64,000 nt of DNA from Thermohalobaculum sp963721105 (GCA_963721105.1 CAVRHY010000011.1:1-64000); one strand, 5' to 3'. Positions 9,091 through 17,705 are shown, counted from the first letter of the stretch. The notes: generated by a model from the sequence alone, not told the origin. A program made the numbers and translations.

Positions 9091-10377
9091 ATGAACGGAA
9101 TCGTCGAACAGGCGGGCAGGCGCCCGCCCGCGGGCGGGCAATCCTCGTCCGAGCGGCGCGAGCGGCGGCACCGCGCGACCGGCGAGTTCCGCCCCGATCC
9201 AGACGGGCGCCATCCCTTCGTCGAGCGGCTGGCCGGGACCGGCGCGACCAGCCCGGAGCGGCAGAGCCTGCTCGGGAAGCGGGTCTTTCCGCTGGTCGAG
9301 CCGGGCTACGCCAGCTTCGTCTGGCTGGGCCAGGCCGACAGCGTGGTGCTACGCCACTTCATGTCGACGCCGCAGGGCGCGTTCCCGTTCGAGCGGATCG
9401 GCGACGAGCTCTGGCATCTTCGCCTCGCCGCGCCGGACGGCGCGCGCTTCGAGTACAAGATCGACATCGGGCGAGACGGCGGCGGCGAATGGGTCAACGA
9501 CCCGTTGAACCCGGAGGTCGCGACCGATCCGTTCGGCGCCAACTCGGTCTGCCGCACCTATGGCTACGAGGTGCCGGGCTGGGCGCTGCCCGACCCTGCC
9601 GCGCCGTCGGGCGCGCTCGACGAGCTCGCGCTGGTGAACGGGGCGTTCGCCGGCGAGCGTCCCGTCGGCGTCTACCTGCCGGCCGGCTACGACCCGGCGC
9701 ACGCCTACCCGCTGGTCGTGGTCCATGACGGGTTCGACTATGTCGAGCATGCCGGGCTGCACACGGTTCTGGACAACCTGATCCATCGCGGCGAGCTGCC
9801 GCCGCTGGTCGCGGCGCTGACGCAGTCGCCCGACCGGCCTGCCGAGTATGTCGACGACCCGCGCCACGCCGCCTTCATCGCCGATGAGCTGGTCCCGGCG
9901 CTCGAGGCGCGCTGGTCGCTGGCGCCCGAGCCGACGCGCCGCGTGCTGATGGGCGCCAGCCTGGGCGCCGTCGCCGCGCTCTCGATTGCCGACCGCAGGC
10001 CGCGCGCCTTTGGCGGACTGGTACTGAAATCGGGTTCGTTCGTCGTCGACCGCCGCAAGCTCGCCACCCGCGGCGAGCTGTTCCGGCGGGTCCACGAGTT
10101 CGTCGACAATCTGAGCGAGGACGAGCGGCTGGCGCGTCGCGCCTACGTCACCTGCGGCCGATACGAGGGGCTGGCCAGCGAGAGTCGCCAGATCGCCGCG
10201 TTCCTGCGCCAGACCGGCGTGCGCACGCGCTATGTCGAGACCCGGGACGCGCACCACTGGCAGAACTGGCGCGACCAGACGCGCGCCGGCCTGGCCTGGT
10301 GCCTCGGTCCGGGCGGCGGCGTCTGGAAAGGCGCCAACGACCGCCCGGCCATGCCGGACTCGGGCGATCACGGCTGA
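9091..10377 (+). CDS. Enterochelin-esterase-like alpha/beta hydrolase
   Basis: A serine esterase of the IroE/Fes-like family (esterase D superfamily). The N-terminal half resembles the immunoglobulin-like early-set domain of Fes proteins (FVWLGQADSVVLRHF, then WHLRLAAPDGARFEYKID). The C-terminal hydrolase has YPLVVVHDGFDY, the nucleophile elbow LMGASLGAVAAL and a terminal His in TRDAHHWQNW; a catalytic Asp/Glu probably lies near CGRYEG. I chose the ATG at 9091 over upstream options because GGCAGGAGCAG precedes it. No siderophore genes are adjacent, so the natural substrate may not be a siderophore. The protein is likely cytoplasmic, with no signal peptide seen. Confidence 0.82.
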   Translation: MNGIVEQAGRRPPAGGQSSSERRERRHRATGEFRPDPDGRHPFVERLAGTGATSPERQSLLGKRVFPLVEPGYASFVWLGQADSVVLRHFMSTPQGAFPFERIGDELWHLRLAAPDGARFEYKIDIGRDGGGEWVNDPLNPEVATDPFGANSVCRTYGYEVPGWALPDPAAPSGALDELALVNGAFAGERPVGVYLPAGYDPAHAYPLVVVHDGFDYVEHAGLHTVLDNLIHRGELPPLVAALTQSPDRPAEYVDDPRHAAFIADELVPALEARWSLAPEPTRRVLMGASLGAVAALSIADRRPRAFGGLVLKSGSFVVDRRKLATRGELFRRVHEFVDNLSEDERLARRAYVTCGRYEGLASESRQIAAFLRQTGVRTRYVETRDAHHWQNWRDQTRAGLAWCLGPGGGVWKGANDRPAMPDSGDHG

Positions 10378-10428
10378 CCATCCTGCGCCGTCAGCGTTCC
10401 GCCGGTCAGCGGGGCAGCCCGCTTTTCG

Positions 10429-10674
10429 TCAGATCGCCTTGCGCAGCAGGTCCAGGTCGCGCGTGACCGGTTTCAGGAGGGGTGCAGCCGCCTCGATATC
10501 GCGCGCGACCGGCTCGACCAGTCGCGGCCGGAACCCGCGGCGCTCGAACAGCATGCAGCCGCAACTCGAGCAGTTGATCCGCCAGGACGGGCGAACCTCG
10601 GGCGTCACGATCTTGTTCAGGGTCCCGCAATCCGGGCAGGTTCTCTGGATGCACGACATCATTGGTCTCGCCAT
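10429..10674 (-). CDS. Small zinc-ribbon protein
   Basis: An 81-residue protein with two CxxC knuckles, CPDCG and CSSCG, spaced about 21 residues apart, typical of a rubredoxin-like or DksA-like zinc ribbon. The rest is a basic, helix-prone tail (VARDIEAAAPLLKPVTRDLD). The ATG at 10674 is preferred over an upstream one because GGGAGGGAACG lies just before it. No family was recognised; roles in nucleic-acid or protein binding are possible but unproven. It is transcribed convergently with the esterase. Confidence 0.6.
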   Translation of the reverse strand: MARPMMSCIQRTCPDCGTLNKIVTPEVRPSWRINCSSCGCMLFERRGFRPRLVEPVARDIEAAAPLLKPVTRDLDLLRKAI

Positions 10675-10839
10675 CGTTCCCTCCCGCACCTGGCGTCCGC
10701 CCCGACACAATGACAGTAAACCGATTCTGAGTTTTCCGCGACTCCCATCGATTCGCCTTAAAGAAAGATTAGCTGGGGAAATGTATGCCAGCGCGCCCGA
10801 TGCCTGCCCGCGTGACCCCGACCGGCGGCGGCAAGCCTC

Positions 10840-11604
10840 TCAGATCTGGCTCTGGCGGCGCCGGCGAACATCCGGGATCGCCTCGTGCGAGAACCTGCGC
10901 AGATGCAGGTAGGCCGCGTCGAAGCCGGCGATGGCGCTCAACTCGGCAGGCTCCAGGATGCGGATCTGCCGGCGGTCGGTCTCGATGATGCCCGAGGCGC
11001 GAAGCCGCGTGATCGTCTTGTTGACATAGACCGTCGAGAGCCCCAGCGCGTCGGCCAGGTCGGACTGCGTCAGCGGCAGGAAAAACCTGTCCTCGGCCAC
11101 CTTTCCGACGGCGGCGTGGCGAAGGTAGAGTTCCCACAGCAGGTGCGCCATCCGCTCGTAGGCGTTGCGCCGACCGACATTGACCAGCCATTCGCGCAGG
11201 ATCGCCTCGTCCAGCATGGTCGAGAACCAGAACGCCCGCGCCAGCGCCGGCCGCTCGTCCAGCGCCGTCTCGATGTCCTGCCGCGACACGGTGGCGACGG
11301 TGCTGGGCGTCAGCGTGCCGATGCTGTGGTCCATGTGCTCGAGCAGGAAGACCTGGAAGTCGCACGGATCGCCCGGAACCAGGAACGCAAGGATCTGCCG
11401 GCGCCCGTCGGCCAGGATCTTGTAGCGGCAGGCGAGCCCGTCGAGCACGACGTGGACATGCGTCGGCGCCTCGCCTTCAGCCTTGAGCTGCCGGTCGGCC
11501 GGCAGGCTCGTGGCATTGCGCGTCATGTGCCGGACATAGGCCACGTCGTCCGCGTTCAGGTCGACGAACTGGCGGAGCCGCAGCAGGAATGGATTGGTCG
11601 GCAT
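10840..11604 (-). CDS. Crp/Fnr-family transcriptional regulator
   Basis: A 254-residue regulator. The N-terminal cyclic-nucleotide-binding-like beta roll spans about 25-120 (VHVVLDGLACRYKILADGRR, LVPGDPCDFQ). The C-terminal HTH_Crp domain (about 155-225) contains FFLPLTQSDLADALGLSTVY and a recognition helix with NKTITRLRASGIIE. No FNR-type cysteine cluster is present in the N-terminus, so it is not an iron-sulfur oxygen sensor. It starts 8 bases after the stop of the HWE kinase gene, so the two are probably co-transcribed. Members of this type in alphaproteobacteria often govern stress or nitrogen-oxide responses; the target is unknown here. Confidence 0.88.
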   Translation of the reverse strand: MPTNPFLLRLRQFVDLNADDVAYVRHMTRNATSLPADRQLKAEGEAPTHVHVVLDGLACRYKILADGRRQILAFLVPGDPCDFQVFLLEHMDHSIGTLTPSTVATVSRQDIETALDERPALARAFWFSTMLDEAILREWLVNVGRRNAYERMAHLLWELYLRHAAVGKVAEDRFFLPLTQSDLADALGLSTVYVNKTITRLRASGIIETDRRQIRILEPAELSAIAGFDAAYLHLRRFSHEAIPDVRRRRQSQI

Positions 11605-11611
11605 GTCGCTC

Positions 11612-12895
11612 TCAGCTCCGCAGAAGGTCGGTCATGCGATGCCGGGCGCCACCCTGTCCCGGCTGGTTCGGCGCCGCCGGGCGTCGGCCCGTCGGCAGCG
11701 GGGCGGGCATCCCGGGAAAGCCGCGCGCGCGCCGGCCCGGCGCGCGGTGCAGCGGCGCGGCGATCTGGCAGCGAAGGCCCTGCGGCGAGATGCCCAGCGT
11801 CACCTCGGCGTTCAGCTGGAAGGGCAGCGCGCGCTCGAGATAGGTCAGCCCGAAGCCGTCCCGGTCGGGCCGTCCAGGACACGGTGTCGCGCCGCAGTTC
11901 TCGCGCCAGTCGATGTTCAGCGCCAGCGAGTCCGCCCCGCTCTCGACCCACCAGCGCACGGCCAGCGATCCGCCCGGCCCCGCCAGCGCGCCGAACTTGA
12001 CCGCATTGACCGCCAGCTCGTGGATCGCCAGCCCCAGCGCCTCGGCCTGCTCCGAGCTCACGGGCACGTCCATGCCCTCGAGCGAGATGTTCGCCTCGTC
12101 CTGGATGGCCTGAGCCAGCAACTCCTCGCGCAGCAGAAGCTCGAAGCTGATCTCGCCATGCCGGACGGCGGCGATCTGCGAGCGGCCGATGGCGTCGATC
12201 CTGCCCTCGTAATGCAGCAGGAAGTCCTCCATCGAGGCCGCCCGCTCCGCCGAGCGCGTGCCGACGCTGCGGATGACCGCGAGGACGTTGCGGATCCGGT
12301 TGTCCAGGTCGGCCCTGAGCATCCGGCCGCGCTGCTCCGAGACCTGCCGGTCGAACGCCAGCCCGGCCATCGCGGCGACCAGCCGCAACCGGTCGAAGCC
12401 GGACGGCGGCAGGTGCGGCGCATCCGCCGTCCAGAAGGCGCAGACGGCGTTCATCGAGCCCTCGCCGCAGCACGGCACCAGCACTGCGCGAGCGGCCTCG
12501 GCGGGCACCGGCACTCCCGGCAGGTGGGCGTGCGGCGTCACGGTCAGGAAGGCGTCCCCCCGCTTCAGCAGCGCCTGCACCGCGGGCTCGCCGACCTGGA
12601 CGCACTGCGACGCCGCGCCCCCGGCCAGTCGCGGGATGCGGTGCGCCGAGACGAGCGCCGGCTCGCTGCTGAGCAGGATCGCGCGCACGGCGCCGAAATG
12701 AGTCGAGGCGATGTTGTCGAGCACGGACAGCAGCTGCTGCTCGGTTCGCACCGTCGCGAACTCTGCCAGCGACAACACGAGCGGACCAGTCTCACCGCTC
12801 GCCTCTGTCGACCTGGCGGCGTGGAAGAATAATTCTCCTGGCAAGGCCTGCCCCGTGACAGATCGGCCGGGCCCGGTACCCCGCGTCGGCATCAT
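11612..12895 (-). CDS. HWE-family sensor histidine kinase lacking the usual phospho-acceptor His
   Basis: A 427-residue soluble kinase. A GAF-like sensor (about residues 38-185) precedes the dimerisation and phosphotransfer region and an HWE-type ATPase domain (about 250-370) with the N-box HELAVNAVKFGAL, the WRE motif and DGFGLTYLERALPF. At the phospho-acceptor position, where the family normally reads HRVKN, this protein has DNRIRN: Asn199 (codon 12299-12301) replaces His. It may be unable to autophosphorylate in the usual way, or the base may be wrong. A Pro/Arg-rich tail follows the kinase core. It is divergent from a stand-alone receiver gene and upstream of a Crp/Fnr gene. Confidence 0.82.
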   Translation of the reverse strand: MMPTRGTGPGRSVTGQALPGELFFHAARSTEASGETGPLVLSLAEFATVRTEQQLLSVLDNIASTHFGAVRAILLSSEPALVSAHRIPRLAGGAASQCVQVGEPAVQALLKRGDAFLTVTPHAHLPGVPVPAEAARAVLVPCCGEGSMNAVCAFWTADAPHLPPSGFDRLRLVAAMAGLAFDRQVSEQRGRMLRADLDNRIRNVLAVIRSVGTRSAERAASMEDFLLHYEGRIDAIGRSQIAAVRHGEISFELLLREELLAQAIQDEANISLEGMDVPVSSEQAEALGLAIHELAVNAVKFGALAGPGGSLAVRWWVESGADSLALNIDWRENCGATPCPGRPDRDGFGLTYLERALPFQLNAEVTLGISPQGLRCQIAAPLHRAPGRRARGFPGMPAPLPTGRRPAAPNQPGQGGARHRMTDLLRS

Positions 12896-13017
12896 TTGTA
12901 TCCGATTTTAGCGCTGAACACACTGTCATATGTCATAATTAACAGTGTCCGCGACCGGGGGCACGTAACCGGCAAACAGTGCCGCAGAGTGAAATGGGTC
13001 ATCAGGGCCGCAGAGTC
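12896..13017. promoter_or_regulatory. Divergent promoter region with inverted repeat
   Basis: This short, AT-richer segment separates the kinase (minus) and the receiver (plus). It contains an inverted repeat ACACTGT (12920-12926) and ACAGTGT (12942-12948), with a direct repeat TGTCATA twice in tandem between the arms (12924-12937). It could be a shared operator. No clear EcfG or sigma-70 consensus was identified. Confidence 0.45.
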
Positions 13018-13425
13018 ATGTCGAACGAACTCGGCCCGTCGGCATTGGCCAATCGACGCGTCCTGATCGTCGAGGACCGGTATCTCGTTGCCGACGACCT
13101 GTGCCGGATCTGCCGCCGTAAGGGCGGCGAGGTCGTCGGGCTGGCGGGAGATATCGACAAGGCCCGCGCTCTGGCCGCCCTTGAAGCGCTGGACTTCGCG
13201 ATCCTCGACGTCGACCTGCGCGGGCAGGCCGTGTTCGAGGTCGCAGACATCCTCGGGAGCCGGGGCATCCCGTTCCTGTTCGTCACCGGCTACCGCAAGC
13301 TCAACCTGCCGGAGCGATACCGCGCCCGGCCGATCGTCTCGAAGCCGTTCTCCGAGAACGACCTGATGGCGGGCATCCAGCCGATCCTGCGGCCGCGGCC
13401 CGGCGGCGATCCGGCAACCCGTTAG
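13018..13425 (+). CDS. Single-domain response regulator (receiver)
   Basis: A 135-residue receiver with no output domain. Key residues are visible: the acidic pair in VLIVEDRYLVADD, the phospho-accepting Asp in AILDVDLRG, the switch Thr in LFVTGY and Lys in IVSKPF. The ATG at 13018 gives a natural N-terminus; an in-frame ATG nine codons earlier is possible. Receivers of this sort often serve HWE kinases as phosphate sinks or shuttles. Its position, divergent from an HWE kinase, suggests such a pairing (inference). Confidence 0.85.
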   Translation: MSNELGPSALANRRVLIVEDRYLVADDLCRICRRKGGEVVGLAGDIDKARALAALEALDFAILDVDLRGQAVFEVADILGSRGIPFLFVTGYRKLNLPERYRARPIVSKPFSENDLMAGIQPILRPRPGGDPATR

Positions 13426-13482
13426 ACCGGGCAGACCCGTCAGAGCAGTCGGAAACGAGGAAAGCCGCCGCCCGGAGAGCCG

Positions 13483-13980
13483 TCAGCGCGCGTTCTGCGC
13501 CCGCAGTTTCTGCATCTCGCGCATCAGCTGGTCCGGCTGCGCCGGCTTGGCCAGCACCGAGAAGTGCGAGTACTGCGCGGCCACGCGGGTGCAGGCTGCT
13601 TCGTCGCCCGAGAACACCAGGCAGCGGCAGCCGCGCTCGTCCAGCATGGCCAGCAGTGCCTCGCCGTGCTGCACGCCATTCTCGCCGACGCCGAGGTGCA
13701 GGTCGATCACCGCAAACTGCGGCGCCGAACGCTCGATCTCGGCCAGCGCCTGCTCATGCGTGAAGGCGGTCGCGCGGACGTCGAAGCCGAGGTCGCGCAT
13801 GGTCTCGGCAAGGTCCAGCGCGATCAGCGGCGCGTCCTCGACGATGACGAGGCGCGGCGCGTCGCCACCGGCCTGGATCGGCAGGAGGACGGGCGCCTCT
13901 TCCATGCAGGTGGCGACGTCGTCGGCGCTTCGGGACACCGGGTCGATGGCTGCAGCAGCGCTGGCTGTCTCGTCGAACAT
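13483..13980 (-). CDS. Receiver-domain protein (second stand-alone response regulator)
   Basis: About 165 residues. A roughly 45-residue unstructured N-terminus precedes a receiver domain with the acidic patch in RLVIVEDAPLIALDLAETM, phospho-Asp in FAVIDLHLG, Ser/Thr switch in LVFSGDE and Lys in VLAKPAQPDQL. I prefer the ATG at 13980, which has a GAGG site six bases upstream, over the ATG at 14004, which has none. Together with the nearby HWE kinase and the first receiver it forms a compact signalling patch. It converges on the first receiver gene. Confidence 0.82.
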   Translation of the reverse strand: MFDETASAAAAIDPVSRSADDVATCMEEAPVLLPIQAGGDAPRLVIVEDAPLIALDLAETMRDLGFDVRATAFTHEQALAEIERSAPQFAVIDLHLGVGENGVQHGEALLAMLDERGCRCLVFSGDEAACTRVAAQYSHFSVLAKPAQPDQLMREMQKLRAQNAR

Positions 13981-14516
13981 GGACATCCTCGTGGGTCTCT
14001 CCATTGCGTCGTCGGTGCTTCCTGCTGCAGGCTGACCGGTTGACTAGGAACTCCCCGTTGGGACGGGACAAGCACTTCAGCAACCGATCCGGGTCCCTGA
14101 CGGATGCTCAAGCACGAACTCGGTGGAGACGATACACCGTCAAGATCGCACCCGACATAAAATATGTGAATCCGGCTCGCGACGCCATCATCTCGCCGGC
14201 CGGGTGAGGGCCGGGCGAATTTGCCTGCGCGCAGAATGTCTTGCGCGGTAACACGCGCAGGCTGCCGGGCGTTCACCGGTCGCGTCGGGCCGCCTGCCGG
14301 CAGAATCAGCGATGCGCACGCCGCCGCCGGTCAGCGCCGGCCGATCGCGATGCCCGGCCCGGAAGAGCGGCGCCGGTTTTGGCAGCCGCGCGAGCGCGCA
14401 CGAAATATTTGACTCACCAACGGGAATGGTCTTTCGTAATCTTGCGGATAGTGGGGATACAGCATTCCGTAAATTTCAACGAAACGCTCGCGCCAGGCGG
14501 GCGAGGGGAGGGGAAC
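13981..14516. other. Intergenic region upstream of TRAP operon
   Basis: About 530 bases with no recognised gene. It holds an inverted repeat GCCTGCGCG (14223-14231) and CGCGCAGGC (14254-14262). A possible promoter for the TRAP operon starts with TTGACT at 14409-14414, but the matching -10 element is weak. The segment next to 13980 must also carry the promoter of the divergent receiver gene. Confidence 0.4.
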
Positions 14517-15569
14517 ATGAGTCTGCGCAGTCACTGCCTGTCCGGTGTCGCCGTCGTGGCGATTGCCGCCGCGTCGCTGTCGGCGACCGGGGCCGCCGCC
14601 GAGAAGGTGCGCTGGAAGATGCACTCGGCCTTCGGCACCAATGTCGCCGTGCTCGGCCCGGTCGGGCCCCGCATCGCCGATGCGATCCGCGCCATGTCCG
14701 GCGGCGATTTCGACATCAAGGTGTTCGAGCCCGGCGCGCTGGCCGGCGGCTATGCCTATTACGACCCGATCAGCCAGGGCGCCTTCGAGGCCGCCTACGG
14801 CACGCCCGGCGCCAACCAGGGCAAGAACTCGGCCTATGCCTTCGCCTCGACCTGGCCGTTCGGCCCGGGCGCGCTGGAATTCAACGCCTGGCTGGTCAAT
14901 GGCGGCGGCAACGAGATGGTCGACGAGCTCTACGCCAAGGACAACATCAAGCACTTCTACTGCGGCATGATCCCGCCCGAGACCTCGGGCTGGTTCCGCG
15001 AGCCGATCGATGACCTCGGCCAGCTCAAGGGCCTGAAGATGCGCTTCTTCGGCGTCGGCGCGAAGGTGATGCAGAAGCTCGGCGTCGCGACGCAGCAGCT
15101 CGCCGGCGGCGACATCTACCCGGCGCTCGAGCTGGGCACGATCGACGCCACCGAGTTCTCGATGCCGTCGATGGACCGCTCGTACGGCTTCTACCAGGTG
15201 GCCAAGTACAACTACTTCCCGGGCTGGCACCAGCAGTCGACGACGAACGAGATCCTGGTGAACATGGACGCCTGGAACGCGCTGTCGGACGAGCACAAGG
15301 CGATGTTCGAGACGGCGTGCATGATGAACGGGCTCTACGAGCTGGCCGATGGCGAGGCGCTGCAGCCGGATGCCATGATCGCCAACGAGAAGGACGGCGT
15401 CCACCTCATGAACTGGACGCCCGAGCAGCTCGACACCTTCCGCACGACTTGGGAGACGGTGCTCCAGGAGGAGAAGGACGCGAACCCTGACGTCAAGCGC
15501 CTGATGGAAAGCTTCGAGGCCTTCCACGAGAAGTACAAGATCTGGGGCGATCGTGCGTATCTGAAGTAG
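14517..15569 (+). CDS. TRAP transporter substrate-binding protein DctP, copy 1
   Basis: A periplasmic solute receptor of a tripartite ATP-independent transporter, 350 residues. A Sec signal peptide is visible (VVAIAAASLSATGAAA, then AEKVRWKMHS). Family features include the central helix and the ETSGWFREPI region containing the Arg that contacts carboxylates, similar to keto-acid-binding TakP proteins (analogy only). The ATG at 14517 has GAGGGGAGGGG just upstream. A second, almost identical binding protein follows, then the permease genes. Within the pair about 225 bases (15020-15244 versus 16357-16581) match without a difference. Confidence 0.9.
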   Translation: MSLRSHCLSGVAVVAIAAASLSATGAAAEKVRWKMHSAFGTNVAVLGPVGPRIADAIRAMSGGDFDIKVFEPGALAGGYAYYDPISQGAFEAAYGTPGANQGKNSAYAFASTWPFGPGALEFNAWLVNGGGNEMVDELYAKDNIKHFYCGMIPPETSGWFREPIDDLGQLKGLKMRFFGVGAKVMQKLGVATQQLAGGDIYPALELGTIDATEFSMPSMDRSYGFYQVAKYNYFPGWHQQSTTNEILVNMDAWNALSDEHKAMFETACMMNGLYELADGEALQPDAMIANEKDGVHLMNWTPEQLDTFRTTWETVLQEEKDANPDVKRLMESFEAFHEKYKIWGDRAYLK

Positions 15570-15853
15570 CGCGCGATCCGCCGTCTCCGCCGGCGCGTCC
15601 GCACGGACGCCGGCGGGGCGGCGGCACGAGGCGCCGATCCGCGCGGGGTGGCTTTCTGCATGTTCCGGGCAGAGACCCCGCGGCGGGAGAAAAATTGCTC
15701 GTCGCGCCGGCTGCGGCATAACAATGTTGCCGCCTGCCCGAGGAAACCGTTGACTTGCCGCACCCCTCTGGCATGACTGAGGGGGCGGTGGTCCATTGGC
15801 CGCCAGCAGCAACAACGGGCCGATATACGGCCGGTTCAGCGGGAGGGAATTCC

Positions 15854-16906
15854 ATGATTAGTTCGAGGATGGGCAAGTTCGCCGGGGTGGCGCTGGTGGC
15901 GCTGGCCGCGGCGTCTTTGACGACCGAGGCCAGTGCCGAAAAGGTGCGCTGGAAGATGCACAACGCCTATGGCAGCAATGTCGCCGTGCTTGGGCCGAAC
16001 GCCGGTCGGATCGCCAACTCCGTGCGCGCCATGTCCGGCGGCGATTTCGACATCAAGGTATTCGAGCCCGGCGCGCTGGCCGGCGGCTATGCCTATTACG
16101 ACCCGATCAGCCAGGGCGCCTTCGAGGCTGCCTACGGCACGCCCGGCGCCAACCAGGGCAAGAATTCGGCCTACGCCTTCGCCTCGACATGGCCGTTCGG
16201 CCCGGGCGCCATCGAGTTCAATGCGTGGCTGATGAACGGCGGCGGCAACGATCTCATCGAGAAGCTGTATGCCAAGGACAACATCAAGTACATGTACTGC
16301 GGCATGATCCCGCCCGAGACGTCTGGCTGGTTCCGCGAGCCGATCGACAACCTCGACCAGCTCAAGGGCCTGAAGATGCGCTTCTTCGGCGTCGGCGCGA
16401 AGGTGATGCAGAAGCTCGGCGTCGCGACGCAGCAGCTCGCCGGCGGCGACATCTACCCGGCGCTCGAGCTGGGCACGATCGACGCCACCGAGTTCTCGAT
16501 GCCGTCGATGGACCGCTCGTACGGCTTCTACCAGGTGGCCAAGTACAACTACTTCCCGGGCTGGCACCAGCAGTCGACGACCAACGAGATCCTGGTGAAC
16601 ATGGCCGCCTGGGACAAGCTGTCGGACGAGCACAAGGCCATGCTCGAGTCCGCGTGCAAGGCGAACATCCCCTACGAGCTGGCCGATGGCGAGGCGTTGC
16701 AGCCCGACGCCATGATCGCCAACGAGAAGGATGGCGTCAAAATGATGGACTGGACGCCCGAGCAGCTGAACACCTTCCGCACGACGTGGGAAGAAGTGGT
16801 CAAGGAAGAAGTGGCTGCCAACCCGGACGTCAAGACGTTGTGGGACAGCTTCCAGGCGTTCCACGAGAAGTACAAGATCTGGGGCGACCGCGCCTATCTG
16901 AAGTAG
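15854..16906 (+). CDS. TRAP transporter substrate-binding protein DctP, copy 2
   Basis: A paralogue of the preceding gene with the same length (350 residues), a signal peptide ending near TTEASAEKVRWK, and the same ETSGWFREPI ligand region. Differences cluster in the first 60 residues and near the C-terminus (NIPYELADGEALQPDAM), which could tune specificity. The ATG at 15854 follows GGGAGGGAATTCC. It is separated from copy 1 by 284 bases and followed by two hairpins, then the dctQ gene. It probably feeds the same permease as copy 1. Confidence 0.9.
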   Translation: MISSRMGKFAGVALVALAAASLTTEASAEKVRWKMHNAYGSNVAVLGPNAGRIANSVRAMSGGDFDIKVFEPGALAGGYAYYDPISQGAFEAAYGTPGANQGKNSAYAFASTWPFGPGAIEFNAWLMNGGGNDLIEKLYAKDNIKYMYCGMIPPETSGWFREPIDNLDQLKGLKMRFFGVGAKVMQKLGVATQQLAGGDIYPALELGTIDATEFSMPSMDRSYGFYQVAKYNYFPGWHQQSTTNEILVNMAAWDKLSDEHKAMLESACKANIPYELADGEALQPDAMIANEKDGVKMMDWTPEQLNTFRTTWEEVVKEEVAANPDVKTLWDSFQAFHEKYKIWGDRAYLK

Positions 16907-16919
16907 CAGCCCCGAGATC

Positions 16920-16949
16920 GCGCGGCCCCGGCGCAAACCGGGGCCGCGC
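16920..16949 (+). terminator. Strong hairpin between TRAP binding protein and dctQ
   Basis: A perfect 12-bp stem, GCGCGGCCCCGG and CCGGGGCCGCGC, with loop CGCAAA. There is no T run, so it is more likely a partial terminator or RNA-stabilising hairpin that raises binding-protein mRNA relative to the permease genes. Confidence 0.65.
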
Positions 16950-16957
16950 ACGGATGG

Positions 16958-16977
16958 CCGGCAGCGCAAGCTGCCGG
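16958..16977 (+). terminator. Second hairpin with GCAA tetraloop
   Basis: An 8-bp perfect stem CCGGCAGC and GCTGCCGG closed by a GCAA tetraloop, nine bases after the first hairpin. Together they form a tandem RNA structure in the spacer before dctQ. Confidence 0.5.
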
Positions 16978-17048
16978 TCGTCGGCGCAGGGGGTCGCCGG
17001 ACAGGCGCCGGGACCCGCGACAGGACTTCTGACGAAAGGCCCAAGCCC

Positions 17049-17705
17049 ATGGGGGGACTGCTGAGCACGGCGGCCGTGCTGGACCGGATCGCGCGCGGTG
17101 TCGGCAAGCTTGCGAGCTGGCTGATCCTGCCGTTGATCGCGATGATCATGTTCGACGTGATCACGCGCAAGATCCACTACATCAACCAGTGGTCGGCCGA
17201 GTTTACGATGGGCCACGGCTACTCGATCTCGTTCATCCTGCAGGACCTGGAATGGCACATTCACGGTGCCCTGCTGCTGCTGACCTTCGGCTTCGGCTAC
17301 CTGATGGACTCGCATGTCCGTGTCGACATCTTCCGCGAGCACCTGGGCCGCCGCAAGCAGGCCTGGCTCGAGATGATCGGACTGGGCATCGGCGGCATCC
17401 CGTTCCTGTGCGTCATGATCTGGTTCGCATGGGTGATGACGCACGCGTCCTGGCTGCAGGGCGAGGGCTCGGAGAGCCAGGTCGGGATGGGGATGCGCTA
17501 CATCATCAAGTCCTTCCTGATCTGGGGCTTCGTGATCGTCTGGATGGCGGCGGTGGCGACGTTCCTGCGCTGCATCGTCTACCTGTTCGGCGACATCGAG
17601 GAGCAGACCATCGCCGAGGAGGAATTGCAGTTCTTCAGTTCCGAGCCGCTGCCGAAGGTGGTGCTGGATGACGAGACGCCGGGTATCGAGGGGACGCGGA
17701 CGTGA
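17049..17705 (+). CDS. dctQ: TRAP transporter small permease DctQ
   Basis: A 218-residue inner-membrane protein with four predicted helices: LASWLILPLIAMIMFDVI, HIHGALLLLTFGFGYLM, GIGGIPFLCVMIWFAWVM and FLIWGFVIVWMAAVATFL. The family motif around the second helix (HVRVDIFREHLGRRKQAWLE) is present. DctQ forms the membrane complex with DctM, and the two genes overlap by four bases (GTGA). An acidic tail (DIEEQTIAEEELQ) ends the protein. Confidence 0.9.
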   Translation: MGGLLSTAAVLDRIARGVGKLASWLILPLIAMIMFDVITRKIHYINQWSAEFTMGHGYSISFILQDLEWHIHGALLLLTFGFGYLMDSHVRVDIFREHLGRRKQAWLEMIGLGIGGIPFLCVMIWFAWVMTHASWLQGEGSESQVGMGMRYIIKSFLIWGFVIVWMAAVATFLRCIVYLFGDIEEQTIAEEELQFFSSEPLPKVVLDDETPGIEGTRT

